A stretch of DNA of 64,000 nucleotides from assembly GCA_966211795.1 (NCBI GenBank), contig CBIHNW010000006.1, positions 124,001-188,000 of the forward strand. The letters run 5' to 3'. The position numbers and the translations under genes are program-made. This stretch comes from 21-14-0-10-47-8 sp966211795 (GTDB lineage: Bacteria; Bdellovibrionota; Bdellovibrionia; Bdellovibrionales; Bdellovibrionaceae). Below, piece after piece: positions 1-8,506 of this stretch. The notes below the pieces were generated by a model. The model did not search any database. It was not told the DNA's origin and worked only from the letters and a program-made list of their open reading frames with translations. The first letter of the stretch is position 1. Each line of letters opens with the position of its first letter.

Positions 1-1362
1 GCCAAGGTCGTACCGCCTTCGTCCAGTTCGTCGGACACGATCTGGTGGAGCAAAGGCGCATACACCGACGTCATCGGGTTTGATATCGACGGCAGCAACG
101 CCAGCAGTAAAATACTGATGGGCCTTTACCTCTCAGGGTCCTATTCTTCGGCCCAGGGTAATCATGTTCACCATATCGCATCCACCAGCGCCGCTTGCAC
201 GGGAAACGGCGGCGCCGGGCTCGAGGCTGAAAGTTGGTATGGAGGCACGAATATCGATGTGATCGGCAATGTGGTCCACAATATAGGTTACAGTGGTTGC
301 AGCTACATCCAGGGGATCTATCAGACAAGCTCGGGTAAAATTATCAACAACTTGGTTTATGCGGTCGGTGCTTATGCCATTCACCTTTGGCATGATGCCA
401 ATCATGTGGATATCCTCAACAACACGGTTTTCGGCTCAGGCTTTGGCATGGTTGTCGGCGGAGGGGACTTCGTCCATACCAGCGGCCCAGCTGACTACGT
501 GAATGTGGCCAACAATATTATTTTCGATAACGGTGGAGGCATCGACGAGGAAGGCAGCACAGGTGCGCACAATACGTATACCAACAACTTGGTTTTTCAA
601 AACTCGTCCTACAATTGGAGACTGCTCACAAGCTCACATTCAGGCGACGTCGCAGCAGACCCGCAGTTTGTGAATTACATACGCAGTGGTGGCGGTGATT
701 ATCATTTGAAAAGCACGTCGCCTGCCATTGACCGGGGCACCTCTTCACGAGCTCCTGCAACGGACATTTCCGGAGCGCCCCGCCCTCAAGGAGCGGGCTA
801 CGATATCGGAGCTTACGAATATGGTGCAGGAACACCTGCTCCGACCCTCGCCGTTTCCGTCGCCTCGGTGGATTTCGGCAGTGTGGTTTTGGGATCTTCC
901 AGCAGTGTCAAAGCCGTGGTGATGAAAAACACCGGCACGGCACCCTTGAGCTTCATGGCGGACTTTGCAATCAGCAGCGGGTTTTCAGGCTCCGGTGATT
1001 GCTCCACTTCCGTCCCTCTCAATCCCGGCACGACTTGCACGCTCAATATGAAATTCACGCCAAGCAAGGTCGGTTTGCAGACCGGATCTCTGGTGATTCG
1101 GACGAACGCCGCTGATTCTCCGAAGTCGGTTCCATTGTCCGGCAGCGGAGTTTCCTCGACGCCAGCGCCAACGACCTCATGGGTGCGTTGTGCATCCGAA
1201 GGTCAAACCTGCAAATTTTCAGGAACGCGCACAGTTCGTTATGGAGCCAAAGGTGTCTATAAAACGAAAGTTGTGACCTCCTCAGTCCCATGCACGAACA
1301 CTGCTTTTGGCGGTGACCCTATAGTCGGATATGTGAAGGCATGTGATTATTCTTCGCCGTGA
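1..1362 (+). CDS. Secreted parallel beta-helix protein with choice-of-anchor D domain, 5' truncated
   Basis: The frame is open from the first base, so the start lies upstream of the window. The first ~270 residues are rich in N, G and V with repeated short strands (NNLVY, VANNIIFDNGG, NNTVFGSG) typical of a right-handed parallel beta-helix, and close with DIGAYEY, a common end motif of such helices. An Ig-like ASPM/SPD2/Hydin (choice-of-anchor D) domain follows (VDFGSVVLG...MKNTGTAPLSF). The C-terminal ~60 residues form a Cys-containing module (CASEGQTC, VRYGA, FGGDP) of a kind found at the end of secreted carbohydrate-active enzymes. Likely extracellular, possibly polysaccharide-binding or degrading; substrate cannot be told. 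No clear terminator follows. Confidence 0.8.
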   Translation, partial: AKVVPPSSSSSDTIWWSKGAYTDVIGFDIDGSNASSKILMGLYLSGSYSSAQGNHVHHIASTSAACTGNGGAGLEAESWYGGTNIDVIGNVVHNIGYSGCSYIQGIYQTSSGKIINNLVYAVGAYAIHLWHDANHVDILNNTVFGSGFGMVVGGGDFVHTSGPADYVNVANNIIFDNGGGIDEEGSTGAHNTYTNNLVFQNSSYNWRLLTSSHSGDVAADPQFVNYIRSGGGDYHLKSTSPAIDRGTSSRAPATDISGAPRPQGAGYDIGAYEYGAGTPAPTLAVSVASVDFGSVVLGSSSSVKAVVMKNTGTAPLSFMADFAISSGFSGSGDCSTSVPLNPGTTCTLNMKFTPSKVGLQTGSLVIRTNAADSPKSVPLSGSGVSSTPAPTTSWVRCASEGQTCKFSGTRTVRYGAKGVYKTKVVTSSVPCTNTAFGGDPIVGYVKACDYSSP

Positions 1363-1474
1363 ACCTTGATGGGCACATGAAAGAGTCAAGATCCAAATGA
1401 AGTGAGAAGAGGCAGAAGAGTCCCATGTAAAATGACATGGTGAAGGCTGCGCCAATCTACTCGAAACAAGCGTT

Positions 1475-1717
1475 TTGAGCGTGGCAGTGGGCCATCACCT
1501 TGTGTGGAACAAAGATAAACTCGACCTCCAGGATTTGGCAATCAAAAGGTGGGTCGAGAGGTTCAATATGGACGAGCTGGCCCGTCATTTCGACTGCGGG
1601 CGCACGACAATTATTCGAAAAATTGCGTATCTCAAGAAAAATCCGGATGTCATCAAAGATGGCCGTGCCAGATCGCATGCAAAATCTCGAAAATATAGGT
1701 TTATCGGTGGGTCCTAA
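1475..1717 (+). CDS. Small helix-turn-helix protein
   Basis: An 80-residue frame from a TTG codon. Residues ~28-55 (MDELARHFDCGRTTIIRKI) look like a helix-turn-helix of the resolvase/transposase HTH type: a recognition helix after a tight turn, followed by a basic C-terminus (KSRKYRFIGGS). It may be a small DNA-binding protein or the remnant of a recombinase/transposase N-terminus. It lies just upstream of the toxin-antitoxin pair, in the same direction, in an accessory region. The start codon is uncertain because no good Shine-Dalgarno sequence is visible. Confidence 0.5.
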   Translation: MSVAVGHHLVWNKDKLDLQDLAIKRWVERFNMDELARHFDCGRTTIIRKIAYLKKNPDVIKDGRARSHAKSRKYRFIGGS

Positions 1718-1735
1718 CCCAGGCCTTGCAAGTTC

Positions 1736-1763
1736 ATTATTTTCTGTATATACTGAAAATAAT
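1736..1763 (+). promoter_or_regulatory. Operator-like palindrome at brnT start
   Basis: A 28-bp near-perfect palindrome: half-sites ATTATTTTCTGTAT and ATACTGAAAATAAT differ at one symmetric position. It includes a TATACT -10-like stretch and its last two bases overlap the brnT ATG. BrnA-type antitoxins are DNA-binding autoregulators, so this is a good candidate for the autoregulatory operator. No Shine-Dalgarno precedes the ATG, so the transcript could be leaderless; that part is inference. Confidence 0.5.
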
Positions 1764-2058
1764 GAAAATTCGATTTGAATGGGATGACAAGAAGGCCGCA
1801 GCAAACCTGAAGAAACACCAGGTTTCATTTGATCTCGCCATTACGGTATTTGATGACCCTAGCGCCTTGATTGCGCCGGACGAAAAACATTCCAAGGTTG
1901 AAAACAGAGAATGGATTATTGGTTTGTCAGACAAAGGTGTTTTGGTCGTTATTTTCACGAAACGAATGAGCGGCCATGTTTACCGCTTGATCAGTGCCCG
2001 CAAGGCCAATCGCAAAGAAAGGAACCTCTATGAAGAATTCAAAAAACTTTCCCTTTGA
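1762..2058 (+). CDS. brnT: BrnT family toxin
   Basis: A 98-residue protein beginning MKIRFEWDDKKAAANLKKHQVSF, the characteristic BrnT N-terminus (W-D-x-x-K...N-x-x-K-H-x-V-x-F), followed by ENREWIIGLSDKGVLVVIFT and YRLISARKANRKER, which match the conserved strand pattern and the C-terminal R-x-I-S-A-R-x-A motif. BrnT toxins are RelE-like ribonucleases that inhibit translation. A longer frame begins upstream at 1726, but the family N-terminus and the position of the palindrome favour the ATG at 1762. It overlaps the antitoxin gene by 29 bp, the usual toxin-first brnTA order. Probably chromosomally acquired with the flanking accessory genes. Confidence 0.92.
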   Translation: MKIRFEWDDKKAAANLKKHQVSFDLAITVFDDPSALIAPDEKHSKVENREWIIGLSDKGVLVVIFTKRMSGHVYRLISARKANRKERNLYEEFKKLSL

Positions 2059-2296
2059 AAAGGCCAGAAGGATCACGTCGCAGGAGGTGACTTCTGCTCG
2101 CAAGGCCATTGAAGAAAAAACGGGAAAAAAACGTCCTTCTCGTGGACGCCCAGCCAAGTCTGAAGAAGATAAATTTGTTGCGACCTCTATCCGGCTTCAT
2201 CCTAAAGTTATCGAGTGGGCAAAAAAGGAAGCCAAAAAACAGGGCGTCGGATATCAAACAATTATCAATGAAATATTGTTAGCCAAGGCTGTTTGA
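2030..2296 (+). CDS. brnA: BrnA family antitoxin
   Basis: An 88-residue basic protein. The N-terminal half (KNFPFEKARRITSQEV) binds toxin in this family; the C-terminal part (VATSIRLHPKVIEWAKKEAKKQGVGYQTIINEILL) is a ribbon-helix-helix DNA-binding fold as in BrnA (DUF4415). It starts inside brnT at an ATG preceded by AAAGGAACC, giving coupled translation. BrnA neutralises BrnT and the complex represses its own promoter, probably through the palindrome at 1736-1763. Confidence 0.9.
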   Translation: MKNSKNFPFEKARRITSQEVTSARKAIEEKTGKKRPSRGRPAKSEEDKFVATSIRLHPKVIEWAKKEAKKQGVGYQTIINEILLAKAV

Positions 2297-2330
2297 GCAG
2301 GGTCAAACCTTGCAGCGGCCGGTGAAAATG

Positions 2331-2357
2331 AAAACGCCCAGGAGGTCTGGGCGTTTT
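2331..2357 (+). terminator. Terminator after brnTA
   Basis: A perfect 11-bp inverted repeat, AAAACGCCCAG / CTGGGCGTTTT, with a 5-nt loop. It begins with A's and ends with T's, so it can act in both directions. It lies 34 bp past brnA and before the convergent gene ending at 2384. Confidence 0.8.
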
Positions 2358-2383
2358 GCTCTTCGAAGCTGTCAGGTTAGTAG

Positions 2384-2668
2384 TCATTGGCACAAGCCAA
2401 ATTTACACTGAGGTTTTCTTCTACTTGAATACTTACATGAGGAACGCGATTGCTGAACAGGTTCTTTGCAGGCCACTAAAAGCATTTCTTCCACATGTTC
2501 TTTATCGATCTTATTGATGGGATAGCAGCGACCACATTGATCATAGGCAAGGATGCAATCTGAATTATGCTTGCAAACTCTCGAGGGTTCGTTGCCTCCG
2601 GAATCTATAGGCAAGCCAGTTGCTGAAAAAACTGAAAACATGATTAGCAAACCCAAAAAATATTTCAT
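2384..2668 (-). CDS. Small secreted cysteine-rich protein
   Basis: Starting from the internal ATG at 2668 gives a 94-residue protein with a clean signal peptide (KYFLGLLIMFSVFSATG) and eight cysteines in the mature part, including CKHNSDC, DQCGRC and the terminal FGLC. The spacing (C-x5-SDC, then CGRC) resembles small disulfide-knotted proteins of unknown function in delta-proteobacterial and Bdellovibrio-like genomes. Function unknown; likely periplasmic or secreted and disulfide-stabilised. The gene and its right-hand neighbour are AT-richer than the rest of the window, consistent with acquisition. Confidence 0.6.
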   Translation of the reverse strand: MKYFLGLLIMFSVFSATGLPIDSGGNEPSRVCKHNSDCILAYDQCGRCYPINKIDKEHVEEMLLVACKEPVQQSRSSCKYSSRRKPQCKFGLCQ

Positions 2669-2975
2669 AGTGATAAGATTAAACACCTCTTAAAAGTAGG
2701 TCAATAATCCAATGGTTCCTTGTCTTGATTGGTTCAGCTCCAGCTAGCCTTTATAGCCAAATGCTTATTTATTCGATTTGGAAAGGTTTGAGGTCTTAGC
2801 TTTCAAGATAGATCGAAAAAGCGCAGATTCCTGGCTTGGGTGAGAGACCATGACAAAAAGGCGAAGTTAGCCAGAGCAAAATAAGGCCATCTGAGATTGG
2901 AATGTTGACCGCTGCCATTTGTGGGTTTCAAATAAGATAAATGTCACCTTTCTTTTTGAAAAACGGATATGGAAA

Positions 2976-3650
2976 ATGAAATTCAAGAGTCTTTTCTGTT
3001 TCTTCCCAATTTTACTTTCATCAGCATCTGCTCAATCTAGCAGTTCTAACTTCAAAGTCGTCGACGAAAAAACCGTAGACGGCGGATTACTCGCTGAAGG
3101 TTTTCCCGGATATTCAAAGATGAAAAGTGAGATTGTGTATATCCTGGATGATAGCGATGGAGAAGCTAGTGCTAAGAATTACGAAGCGCATTTTCTTGAT
3201 CCACAACACTCTAAGGAGCTTAAGGTAGTTAGATTCAAAATTCCTGAAGGTCCTGCGGAAAAAACTAAGTTTCTGGAAGTAATCAAAAGGCTTAATTCTT
3301 CTCTCCAGCAGGACAAGTTTGAAAAAATGAAGTTGATTCTAGGAAAAGGAGATGTATTGCCCCCGTCAAACAAGGAGATTCAAGAATCCTTTCAGGAATC
3401 TAGTCTGCAGTATGAATATCAAGTGAAAACAGGCGCTCTCATCATTCATGATAAAAATACACAGAAGGAAGTGAGGAAGAAAATTTTATCCAAGTTACAG
3501 TGGACTTGCTATGGCAATAAGAAGGCAAATGAAGCGTTCCCGAATTCTATTCGAGTGTGGTCAAGTCCCTCAAAAGACAGTTTTTTAATCGAAACAGCGA
3601 TGGCTGTCGGCGATGCCTGCAATACAACAAAAAAGTTTGAATTGATGTAA
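2976..3650 (+). CDS. Secreted protein of unknown function
   Basis: A 224-residue protein. The ATG at 2976 is chosen because it gives a standard signal peptide (FKSLFCFFPILLSSASA) and the preceding residues look non-coding. The mature part is Lys/Glu-rich, with two cysteines near the end (WTCYGN, GDACNT). I recognise no domain. It lies alone in an AT-rich accessory stretch between the toxin-antitoxin pair and the mobile-element genes; the ~290 bp upstream hold no gene I can support. Confidence 0.6.
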   Translation: MKFKSLFCFFPILLSSASAQSSSSNFKVVDEKTVDGGLLAEGFPGYSKMKSEIVYILDDSDGEASAKNYEAHFLDPQHSKELKVVRFKIPEGPAEKTKFLEVIKRLNSSLQQDKFEKMKLILGKGDVLPPSNKEIQESFQESSLQYEYQVKTGALIIHDKNTQKEVRKKILSKLQWTCYGNKKANEAFPNSIRVWSSPSKDSFLIETAMAVGDACNTTKKFELM

Positions 3651-3690
3651 AGACCAGAATCACTTGTTTCATGCCAACAGATTTTTCTTC

Positions 3691-3717
3691 AAGGAGTGCT
3701 CCAAAGAAGCACTCCTT
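3691..3717. terminator. Hairpin between convergent genes
   Basis: A perfect 10-bp stem, AAGGAGTGCT / AGCACTCCTT, with a 7-nt loop, between the ends of the converging genes at 3650 and 3754. On the minus strand the stem is followed by GAAGAAAAAT; neither side has a strong U-tract. Probably a shared terminator. Confidence 0.5.
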
Positions 3718-3753
3718 GCAACCCCTGCCACGAAACGCCAGCATTTCTGATAT

Positions 3754-5427
3754 TTAGCCTCGAACGCTCGATTTTCCGCTTTTTCTGCGCATCACGCCTT
3801 CTGGAATGAGCCCCAAATAGAACTCCGTATCCAACAAATCAGGAACAGGCGTGCAGTTGATGGCCCAAGCCCGCACAGCGACTCGGTTCGGACTATTTGA
3901 ATCCAAGCAAGGCTTTCCATTTCGAATTGGTATTTGAATTCGTTCATTTGTCAGTGGATGCACTTTATAAATTGGCCGGATCTCATTTGCCGACTTTTTG
4001 CAGTAGAGACCATTATAAAGGTATTGAGTCGCCATGGCGGCGGCCGTGGACAATGTGGATGATGCTATACTTTCAAGCTCTGGCAGAGCATCTTTGATTT
4101 TTTTCGCCGCCCCTCGGACTCGATCTTGAAAAGAATCCTTAGAAATTCCTTCTGCCTCAGCGGCCTCGGCATAGGTCAGGCGTGGATCATCGGTATAAAT
4201 CAAATCAAGAGCAGATTTTTGTTTTGGAGTCAGGGTCCGCATGGCTTTGAAAAACCGTGACCAAATGGATTGCAAAAGACTTGCGGACTTTGCAGGTGAG
4301 AGCCCATTTTCGATGGTAAAACGATCCACGGCTTCTCTGACTGCGTGATTTCGCTGAAAATATTTTTTTAATGCTTCAAGAGAGATTTTCTTTAAAACCT
4401 TTTGGTCTATCTTATATTGTCGATAAGAATAAGTACGAAATCGTCTTTGCAGTGGCGTTCTGGCAAAAGCTTCATATTTCACTTGAATGAAAAGCTCGCG
4501 TGCAAAGATACTTTTCGAAACAAAATATGCGCATTCAAATAATTCGAGGACATTGGGATGATCAGATAGAAAAGATCCCTCCACAATCAGGCGCGCTATT
4601 TTTCCCTCCAAACTCCAAGGAGCTCTGCGCATTAGGCCATGCACTGTCGGCATGGTCACTTGGGGAAGATCCGAGATCTCAATGCCCATCGTTGTGTCAG
4701 TCCATTCAAGACCTACTTCTTGAAGTTCGGCCACCGAATCTTTTTGCGTGGACATTTTCTTGGGGTTGTAAATGGCATCCAGGCTGCGGGGCTCAAGCTT
4801 TTTGTTTAAGTCTTCATCGCGTATATCATCGATGGGAAATAAATCCGATTCGAGGCTTTCTTGCGGAACTTCTCGCCAAAGGCCCTCTTTTTCGAGCTGC
4901 TTTGTGACTTGTTCCAAATAGGCCTGGCACTCATAGTGCTTGGGATTGTTTTCCCGCACCGCCATCGTGAGATCAATGTCCCGCACTTTAGAGCTTTTTC
5001 TTCTAAAATTTTGGCGAATGGTTTTATCAATTTTTAAATCGAAAATACGCTTTTCTTCTGAAGAGAGCGCTTCGTATTCAGCCATGATTTTATTCATGAC
5101 CGGATCATTTAAGATATGTGAGTAGGATTTGGTGACCCGGAGACCTTTCCGGTACCGAGGCCCCAAGCCCTCGTTCGGAAGGGGGATGCTAACAGATGCG
5201 GATAAAGGCTCGTTGAAATTGACGAAGTCTGAATTATTTTTGACGTCATTTTCTCTCTCAAATTTCAAACTGGTCCCTGAATGTGAAAAATGCAGGGAGA
5301 GAATTTGCGGCTCTGTTTCTTTAATGTCGTGATCGGTCGATGCCGGATCGCGAGGAATCCCTGACGAGTTCGTCGTTTCTGAGGCTGAGCTAACTTCGAT
5401 ATTTTCGCGACCTTTGATTTCGCTCAT
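3754..5427 (-). CDS. Large accessory protein with sigma-region-4-like HTH
   Basis: A ~557-residue soluble protein (start at the ATG giving MSEIKGRENIE; an in-frame ATG also lies at 5481). The N-terminal third is low-complexity and charged. About residues 400-470 read LTPKQKSALDLIYTDDPRLTYAEAAEAEGISKDSFQDRVRGA, the pattern of sigma-70 region 4 (conserved L-x-P-x-Q and a helix-turn-helix), but no region 2 is evident. It may be a regulator of the element or a replication/partition protein. It is divergent from the mobilization genes starting at 5755, with a 270-bp shared promoter region. No family name can be given. Confidence 0.65.
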   Translation of the reverse strand: MSEIKGRENIEVSSASETTNSSGIPRDPASTDHDIKETEPQILSLHFSHSGTSLKFERENDVKNNSDFVNFNEPLSASVSIPLPNEGLGPRYRKGLRVTKSYSHILNDPVMNKIMAEYEALSSEEKRIFDLKIDKTIRQNFRRKSSKVRDIDLTMAVRENNPKHYECQAYLEQVTKQLEKEGLWREVPQESLESDLFPIDDIRDEDLNKKLEPRSLDAIYNPKKMSTQKDSVAELQEVGLEWTDTTMGIEISDLPQVTMPTVHGLMRRAPWSLEGKIARLIVEGSFLSDHPNVLELFECAYFVSKSIFARELFIQVKYEAFARTPLQRRFRTYSYRQYKIDQKVLKKISLEALKKYFQRNHAVREAVDRFTIENGLSPAKSASLLQSIWSRFFKAMRTLTPKQKSALDLIYTDDPRLTYAEAAEAEGISKDSFQDRVRGAAKKIKDALPELESIASSTLSTAAAMATQYLYNGLYCKKSANEIRPIYKVHPLTNERIQIPIRNGKPCLDSNSPNRVAVRAWAINCTPVPDLLDTEFYLGLIPEGVMRRKSGKSSVRG

Positions 5428-5754
5428 GGGTCGTATCTTAAAAGGTTTGATCAAAATTTCAGATAAAATTTTGAGGGCCATGAAAAAATGAAAAGCTCAA
5501 CCGTTATCAGCATTTAATCGCGCCCCACATTCACCAAGTACCCCTATGGCCTCTCCTATATACAAAGAGGGAGGGATCAATCGCGAAAGCCACCGGAGGC
5601 ATCAAACAAAATAAGGAGGGAGCTATTAGAAAATATCATCGAAGCAAAAATGAATCGTTATTTATAACCATAAAGGCGGCGTCTTTTTGAAAGAAAAGAA
5701 TAAACAAGAAATTAATAAAATAAGAAATCGAACACACACCAAAGGAGGTCATTG

Positions 5755-6081
5755 ATGAACGATCAGAATAAAAAGCAAAGCCCTAACGATTATCAAACTA
5801 ATGCACAGCTTGGAATGCTGTCTCTTGTGGGAGTAGCAGCCTTGATCTGGAAAAATGAAGATAAGATCAGGCTGTGGTTCTACCAAAATATTTTATTCCT
5901 CACGGTGGCGGGACTTGGGATTTTGGCGATGCTGGGAATGTATTTATGGCATCGATTCAAAAAGAAAGAAGCCGAGTATTTTGAACGCATGCGCGCTTTG
6001 CGCCAAGTCGAGCCGAAAGCACGGGAAAATGATTACTACAAACGAAAGGAGAATCGCTTTGAACGAAATCTTGATCGGTAA
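5755..6081 (+). CDS. Inner-membrane protein of mobilization block
   Basis: A 108-residue protein starting at ATG 5755 behind a strong AAAGGAGG Shine-Dalgarno. Two hydrophobic segments (LGMLSLVGVAALIW and ILFLTVAGLGILAMLGMYLW) are followed by a basic, Arg/Lys/Glu-rich cytoplasmic tail. It overlaps the next gene, the coupling ATPase, by 23 bp. VirD4/TraD proteins normally carry their own N-terminal membrane segments; the ATPase here lacks them, so this small protein may supply the membrane anchor as a separate subunit. That role is inference from size, topology and overlap. Confidence 0.75.
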   Translation: MNDQNKKQSPNDYQTNAQLGMLSLVGVAALIWKNEDKIRLWFYQNILFLTVAGLGILAMLGMYLWHRFKKKEAEYFERMRALRQVEPKARENDYYKRKENRFERNLDR

Positions 6082-7378
6082 AACAAATGATGGCGTCAAA
6101 GTCGCACTGCCGCTCCTTTCCAGGTCAGGGCATGTGCAGATTATAGGTTCCACAGGACGTGGAAAAACAGAGAGCGTGATTCTCCCTTGGATGATTCAAG
6201 ATATGATTCATTCCAGGGTTTCAGTTTTGATTGACGGCAAAGGTGATCAATCGATTCATGAGCTTCTGCAAGATATCAACCATGACGAATGCGCAGGACA
6301 CGTGAGAATCGCTTATTTTGATATTGGCAATATCGAAAAATCCATGGCCACAAACCCGCTTCGTTACGGCAGCCCCCAGCAGATCGTCGACCGACTGTTC
6401 TCGTCGTTAAGTTTTGAGAATATTTACTTTAAAAATGTATCCTACACCGCGTGCTTGATGCTGGTCAAAATGATCGCGGCCCAAGAGCTCGTACAAAATC
6501 GCGAGGTCACGTTTCGAAAGTTGGCTGCAGCCCTGACCGATGATGAAGTCTTGGCCCGTCTTTATTCAGGTGTGAGGGAGAGCGAAAGACAAAACTTTGA
6601 TGAATTGCCAAAGTTTTTAAGTCAGAAGCTTTCAGATCGTCTCGAAAAACTGTCAGGTCTGATTTCGCAGATCGAACCCTTTGCGACGGGAGAGCTGGCG
6701 GGCCTCCTTAATGGCGATGCTGAAGACAGGGACTTCTTCTCGTTGCCAGAGATTCTGGATCCAGGCCTTTCCGAAGAAGGAAAGGCACATCATCAATTGG
6801 CTGTGATCCTGATTCCGACTTTGCTGTATCAGCAATCGGCGGCGATTTTAGGCAAAATGTTTTTGCAAGAAATCGCTTGGACGATTGCCATGAAGGAAAA
6901 AAGTGGCAGCAAAGGATTTGCCTCGATTTTCTTGGATGAATTCTCGTCGTTTGTTTACCCAGGCTTTTTAGGGATCCTGAACAAAGCTCGCAGCACCAAC
7001 ACGGCCGTTCATATTTCCCATCAGTCTTTGGGAGATTTGACAGAAGTTGGCGAGGGATTCGCACAGGCCATTCATACTAACACCAATATCAAGTGCGTGT
7101 TGGGACTGAATGATCCCGAGACGGCCGACTTTTTTGCCAAGCACTTTGGCACCAAAGAAACGGTCGAGGCCACCGAAAGAGCCCGGCACAATTGGTTTGG
7201 AGAACTGGAAAGGTCGGGAGAATTAAACGTCAGGCAATCGGAGGCTTACAAGATCCACCCCAATCGCTTGAAGAACTTTTCGCAAGGACGAGGAGTCTTT
7301 AGCTTCATTCACAATGGTCATCAGATCACGGAAGAGGTGCAATTCTTGCGCTCTCCTTTCCAACTATCAAAGAGGTAA
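6059..7378 (+). CDS. TraD/VirD4-like conjugative coupling ATPase
   Basis: The TTG at 6059 is preceded by AAAGGAG at 7-nt spacing and is the best start (an in-frame ATG without a good ribosome site lies at 6029), giving 439 residues. Walker A is GSTGRGKT at residues 30-37; Walker B is ASIFLDEFSS near residue 290; the following LNKARSTNTAVHISHQSLGDL matches the arginine-finger/Q-loop region of TraG/TraD proteins. Such AAA+ hexamers pump single-stranded DNA-protein complexes to a type IV secretion channel. The protein has no membrane segments of its own. No relaxase is obvious in the window, so the element is either mobilizable in trans or uses an unrecognised relaxase. Confidence 0.88.
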   Translation: MNEILIGKTNDGVKVALPLLSRSGHVQIIGSTGRGKTESVILPWMIQDMIHSRVSVLIDGKGDQSIHELLQDINHDECAGHVRIAYFDIGNIEKSMATNPLRYGSPQQIVDRLFSSLSFENIYFKNVSYTACLMLVKMIAAQELVQNREVTFRKLAAALTDDEVLARLYSGVRESERQNFDELPKFLSQKLSDRLEKLSGLISQIEPFATGELAGLLNGDAEDRDFFSLPEILDPGLSEEGKAHHQLAVILIPTLLYQQSAAILGKMFLQEIAWTIAMKEKSGSKGFASIFLDEFSSFVYPGFLGILNKARSTNTAVHISHQSLGDLTEVGEGFAQAIHTNTNIKCVLGLNDPETADFFAKHFGTKETVEATERARHNWFGELERSGELNVRQSEAYKIHPNRLKNFSQGRGVFSFIHNGHQITEEVQFLRSPFQLSKR

Positions 7379-7383
7379 ACCGG

Positions 7384-8136
7384 ATGGAATTGGTCAAACA
7401 AAAGCCCTCGGTGATGCTCACCGAGCGGGATTATTTTCTCTTGAAAGGTCTTTATGAAAATATGGTGATGAGCTTTCCACAAATTTCCAGAATGCATTTT
7501 GCTGGCAAGGCAAAGCCCACGGTGATCAATCGATTGGCAAAGCTTGAGCAGTCCGGGCTGATTGCCAAGTACAAAGTGCCAAGGCTGATCGTCAGTGGGT
7601 CTGAGAACATCATTTCTGTGGTTTATCAAATATCACGTGCTGGCATTCGAGCTTTGCAGAAGTGGCAACCCGATTTGAATCTTTGGCCAGAGCCAATCCG
7701 GCTTCAGCCATATGCGATTGATCACGATCTGCTTTTGGTGGATGTGATGGCGGTCTTGAAGCGACAAACGCCCGGCATTCGAATTGTGCATGGTGAGCAT
7801 CATGCAAAGCAGTCTGCTGACAGTTCGCTCAAACCTGACGGGATTTTATTTTTACATGGCGGTCAAAAGCCCGTGGCATTGGAGTTGGAGCTTACGGCAA
7901 AGTCCGAGAAAAGATACCGGGAGTTGATTCTTAAGTACCAACTCTCAAAAGACTTTGACCAGGTTCTCTATGTGACTGGCCATCGGCAAATCGAATCCAA
8001 GATCAGGTCCGTTTTGGGTCCAAGTGAAGCGATGGGACGATTTCGTTTCCGGCAGATTTCAGACCTTTTGCAGGCAAGCGATGAACCAAATGCTTTTCAA
8101 GTAAATGGCTTGAAAGAAAGGACAGATGATGAATGA
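7384..8136 (+). CDS. Replication-relaxation family protein
   Basis: A 250-residue protein following the coupling ATPase after 5 bp. Residues ~12-85 form a winged helix (LTERDYFLLKGLYE, VINRLAKLEQSGLI), and the C-terminal half has a nuclease-like core: HDLLLVDVMAVL, then KPDGILFL and VALELELTAKSEKRY, the E-x-E / K pattern seen in Replic_Relax proteins. Members of this family occur on plasmids and integrative elements beside VirD4-like ATPases and are proposed to act in replication initiation or as atypical relaxases. This is the leading candidate for the element's DNA-processing protein. Confidence 0.75.
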   Translation: MELVKQKPSVMLTERDYFLLKGLYENMVMSFPQISRMHFAGKAKPTVINRLAKLEQSGLIAKYKVPRLIVSGSENIISVVYQISRAGIRALQKWQPDLNLWPEPIRLQPYAIDHDLLLVDVMAVLKRQTPGIRIVHGEHHAKQSADSSLKPDGILFLHGGQKPVALELELTAKSEKRYRELILKYQLSKDFDQVLYVTGHRQIESKIRSVLGPSEAMGRFRFRQISDLLQASDEPNAFQVNGLKERTDDE

Positions 8137-8405
8137 TGAATAAAAGAGAAAGCCTATGGCTTAAGTTTGAAATGCTTTTTCTGTTTGTGGATTTGAAAGT
8201 GATTCTTTTGATCTTGATGCTCTTTAATTTCTACAAAGAGACCGTTCTTTTGGCCGACGTGGCCGATCACCATCAGAAAATGCTCGCGGTGGATGTGCTG
8301 TACGGGACCTGGCAAAGAGCCGGCAGCGGCTATGCCAAATGGATCGTGCTGGCAGTCATTGGTGACATTTTTATCAAACGAATCTTAAAGGCCTTGAATG
8401 AATAG
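8133..8405 (+). CDS. Small two-segment membrane protein
   Basis: A 90-residue protein whose ATG overlaps the end of the previous gene by 4 bp. It has a strong hydrophobic segment (FLFVDLKVILLILMLFNFY) and a second weaker one near the C-terminus (WIVLAVIGDIFI). No family recognised. The overlap makes it part of the mobilization operon; it could be a pore or anchoring component. Confidence 0.65.
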   Translation: MMNKRESLWLKFEMLFLFVDLKVILLILMLFNFYKETVLLADVADHHQKMLAVDVLYGTWQRAGSGYAKWIVLAVIGDIFIKRILKALNE

Positions 8406-8407
8406 TC

Positions 8408-8438
8408 CTCAAACCTCGACTCGAATTGCAGGTTTGAG
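8408..8438. repeat. Inverted repeat after mobilization operon
   Basis: A perfect 9-bp inverted repeat, CTCAAACCT / AGGTTTGAG, with a 13-nt loop, directly after the stop of the membrane-protein gene. No T-tract follows. It may be part of the transfer-origin region or an operon-end hairpin. Its loop holds CCTCGACTCGAA (overlapping the stem at 8414), identical over 12 nt to part of the tRNA-Arg gene at 10706-10717. Confidence 0.5.
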
Positions 8439-8506
8439 TCAGCCTAAGGATTCTCGAAGGCATCACCATCCAGATTGGTTTCAAAATCCAAGGGGTTGCG
8501 GGGAAG

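Noticed and set aside
8414..8425. A 12-nt match (CCTCGACTCGAA) to tRNA-Arg as possible left attachment site
   Set aside because: It is inside the element, between the mobilization genes and recombinase, and is embedded in a short inverted repeat; a true left end should lie beyond the mobilization genes.
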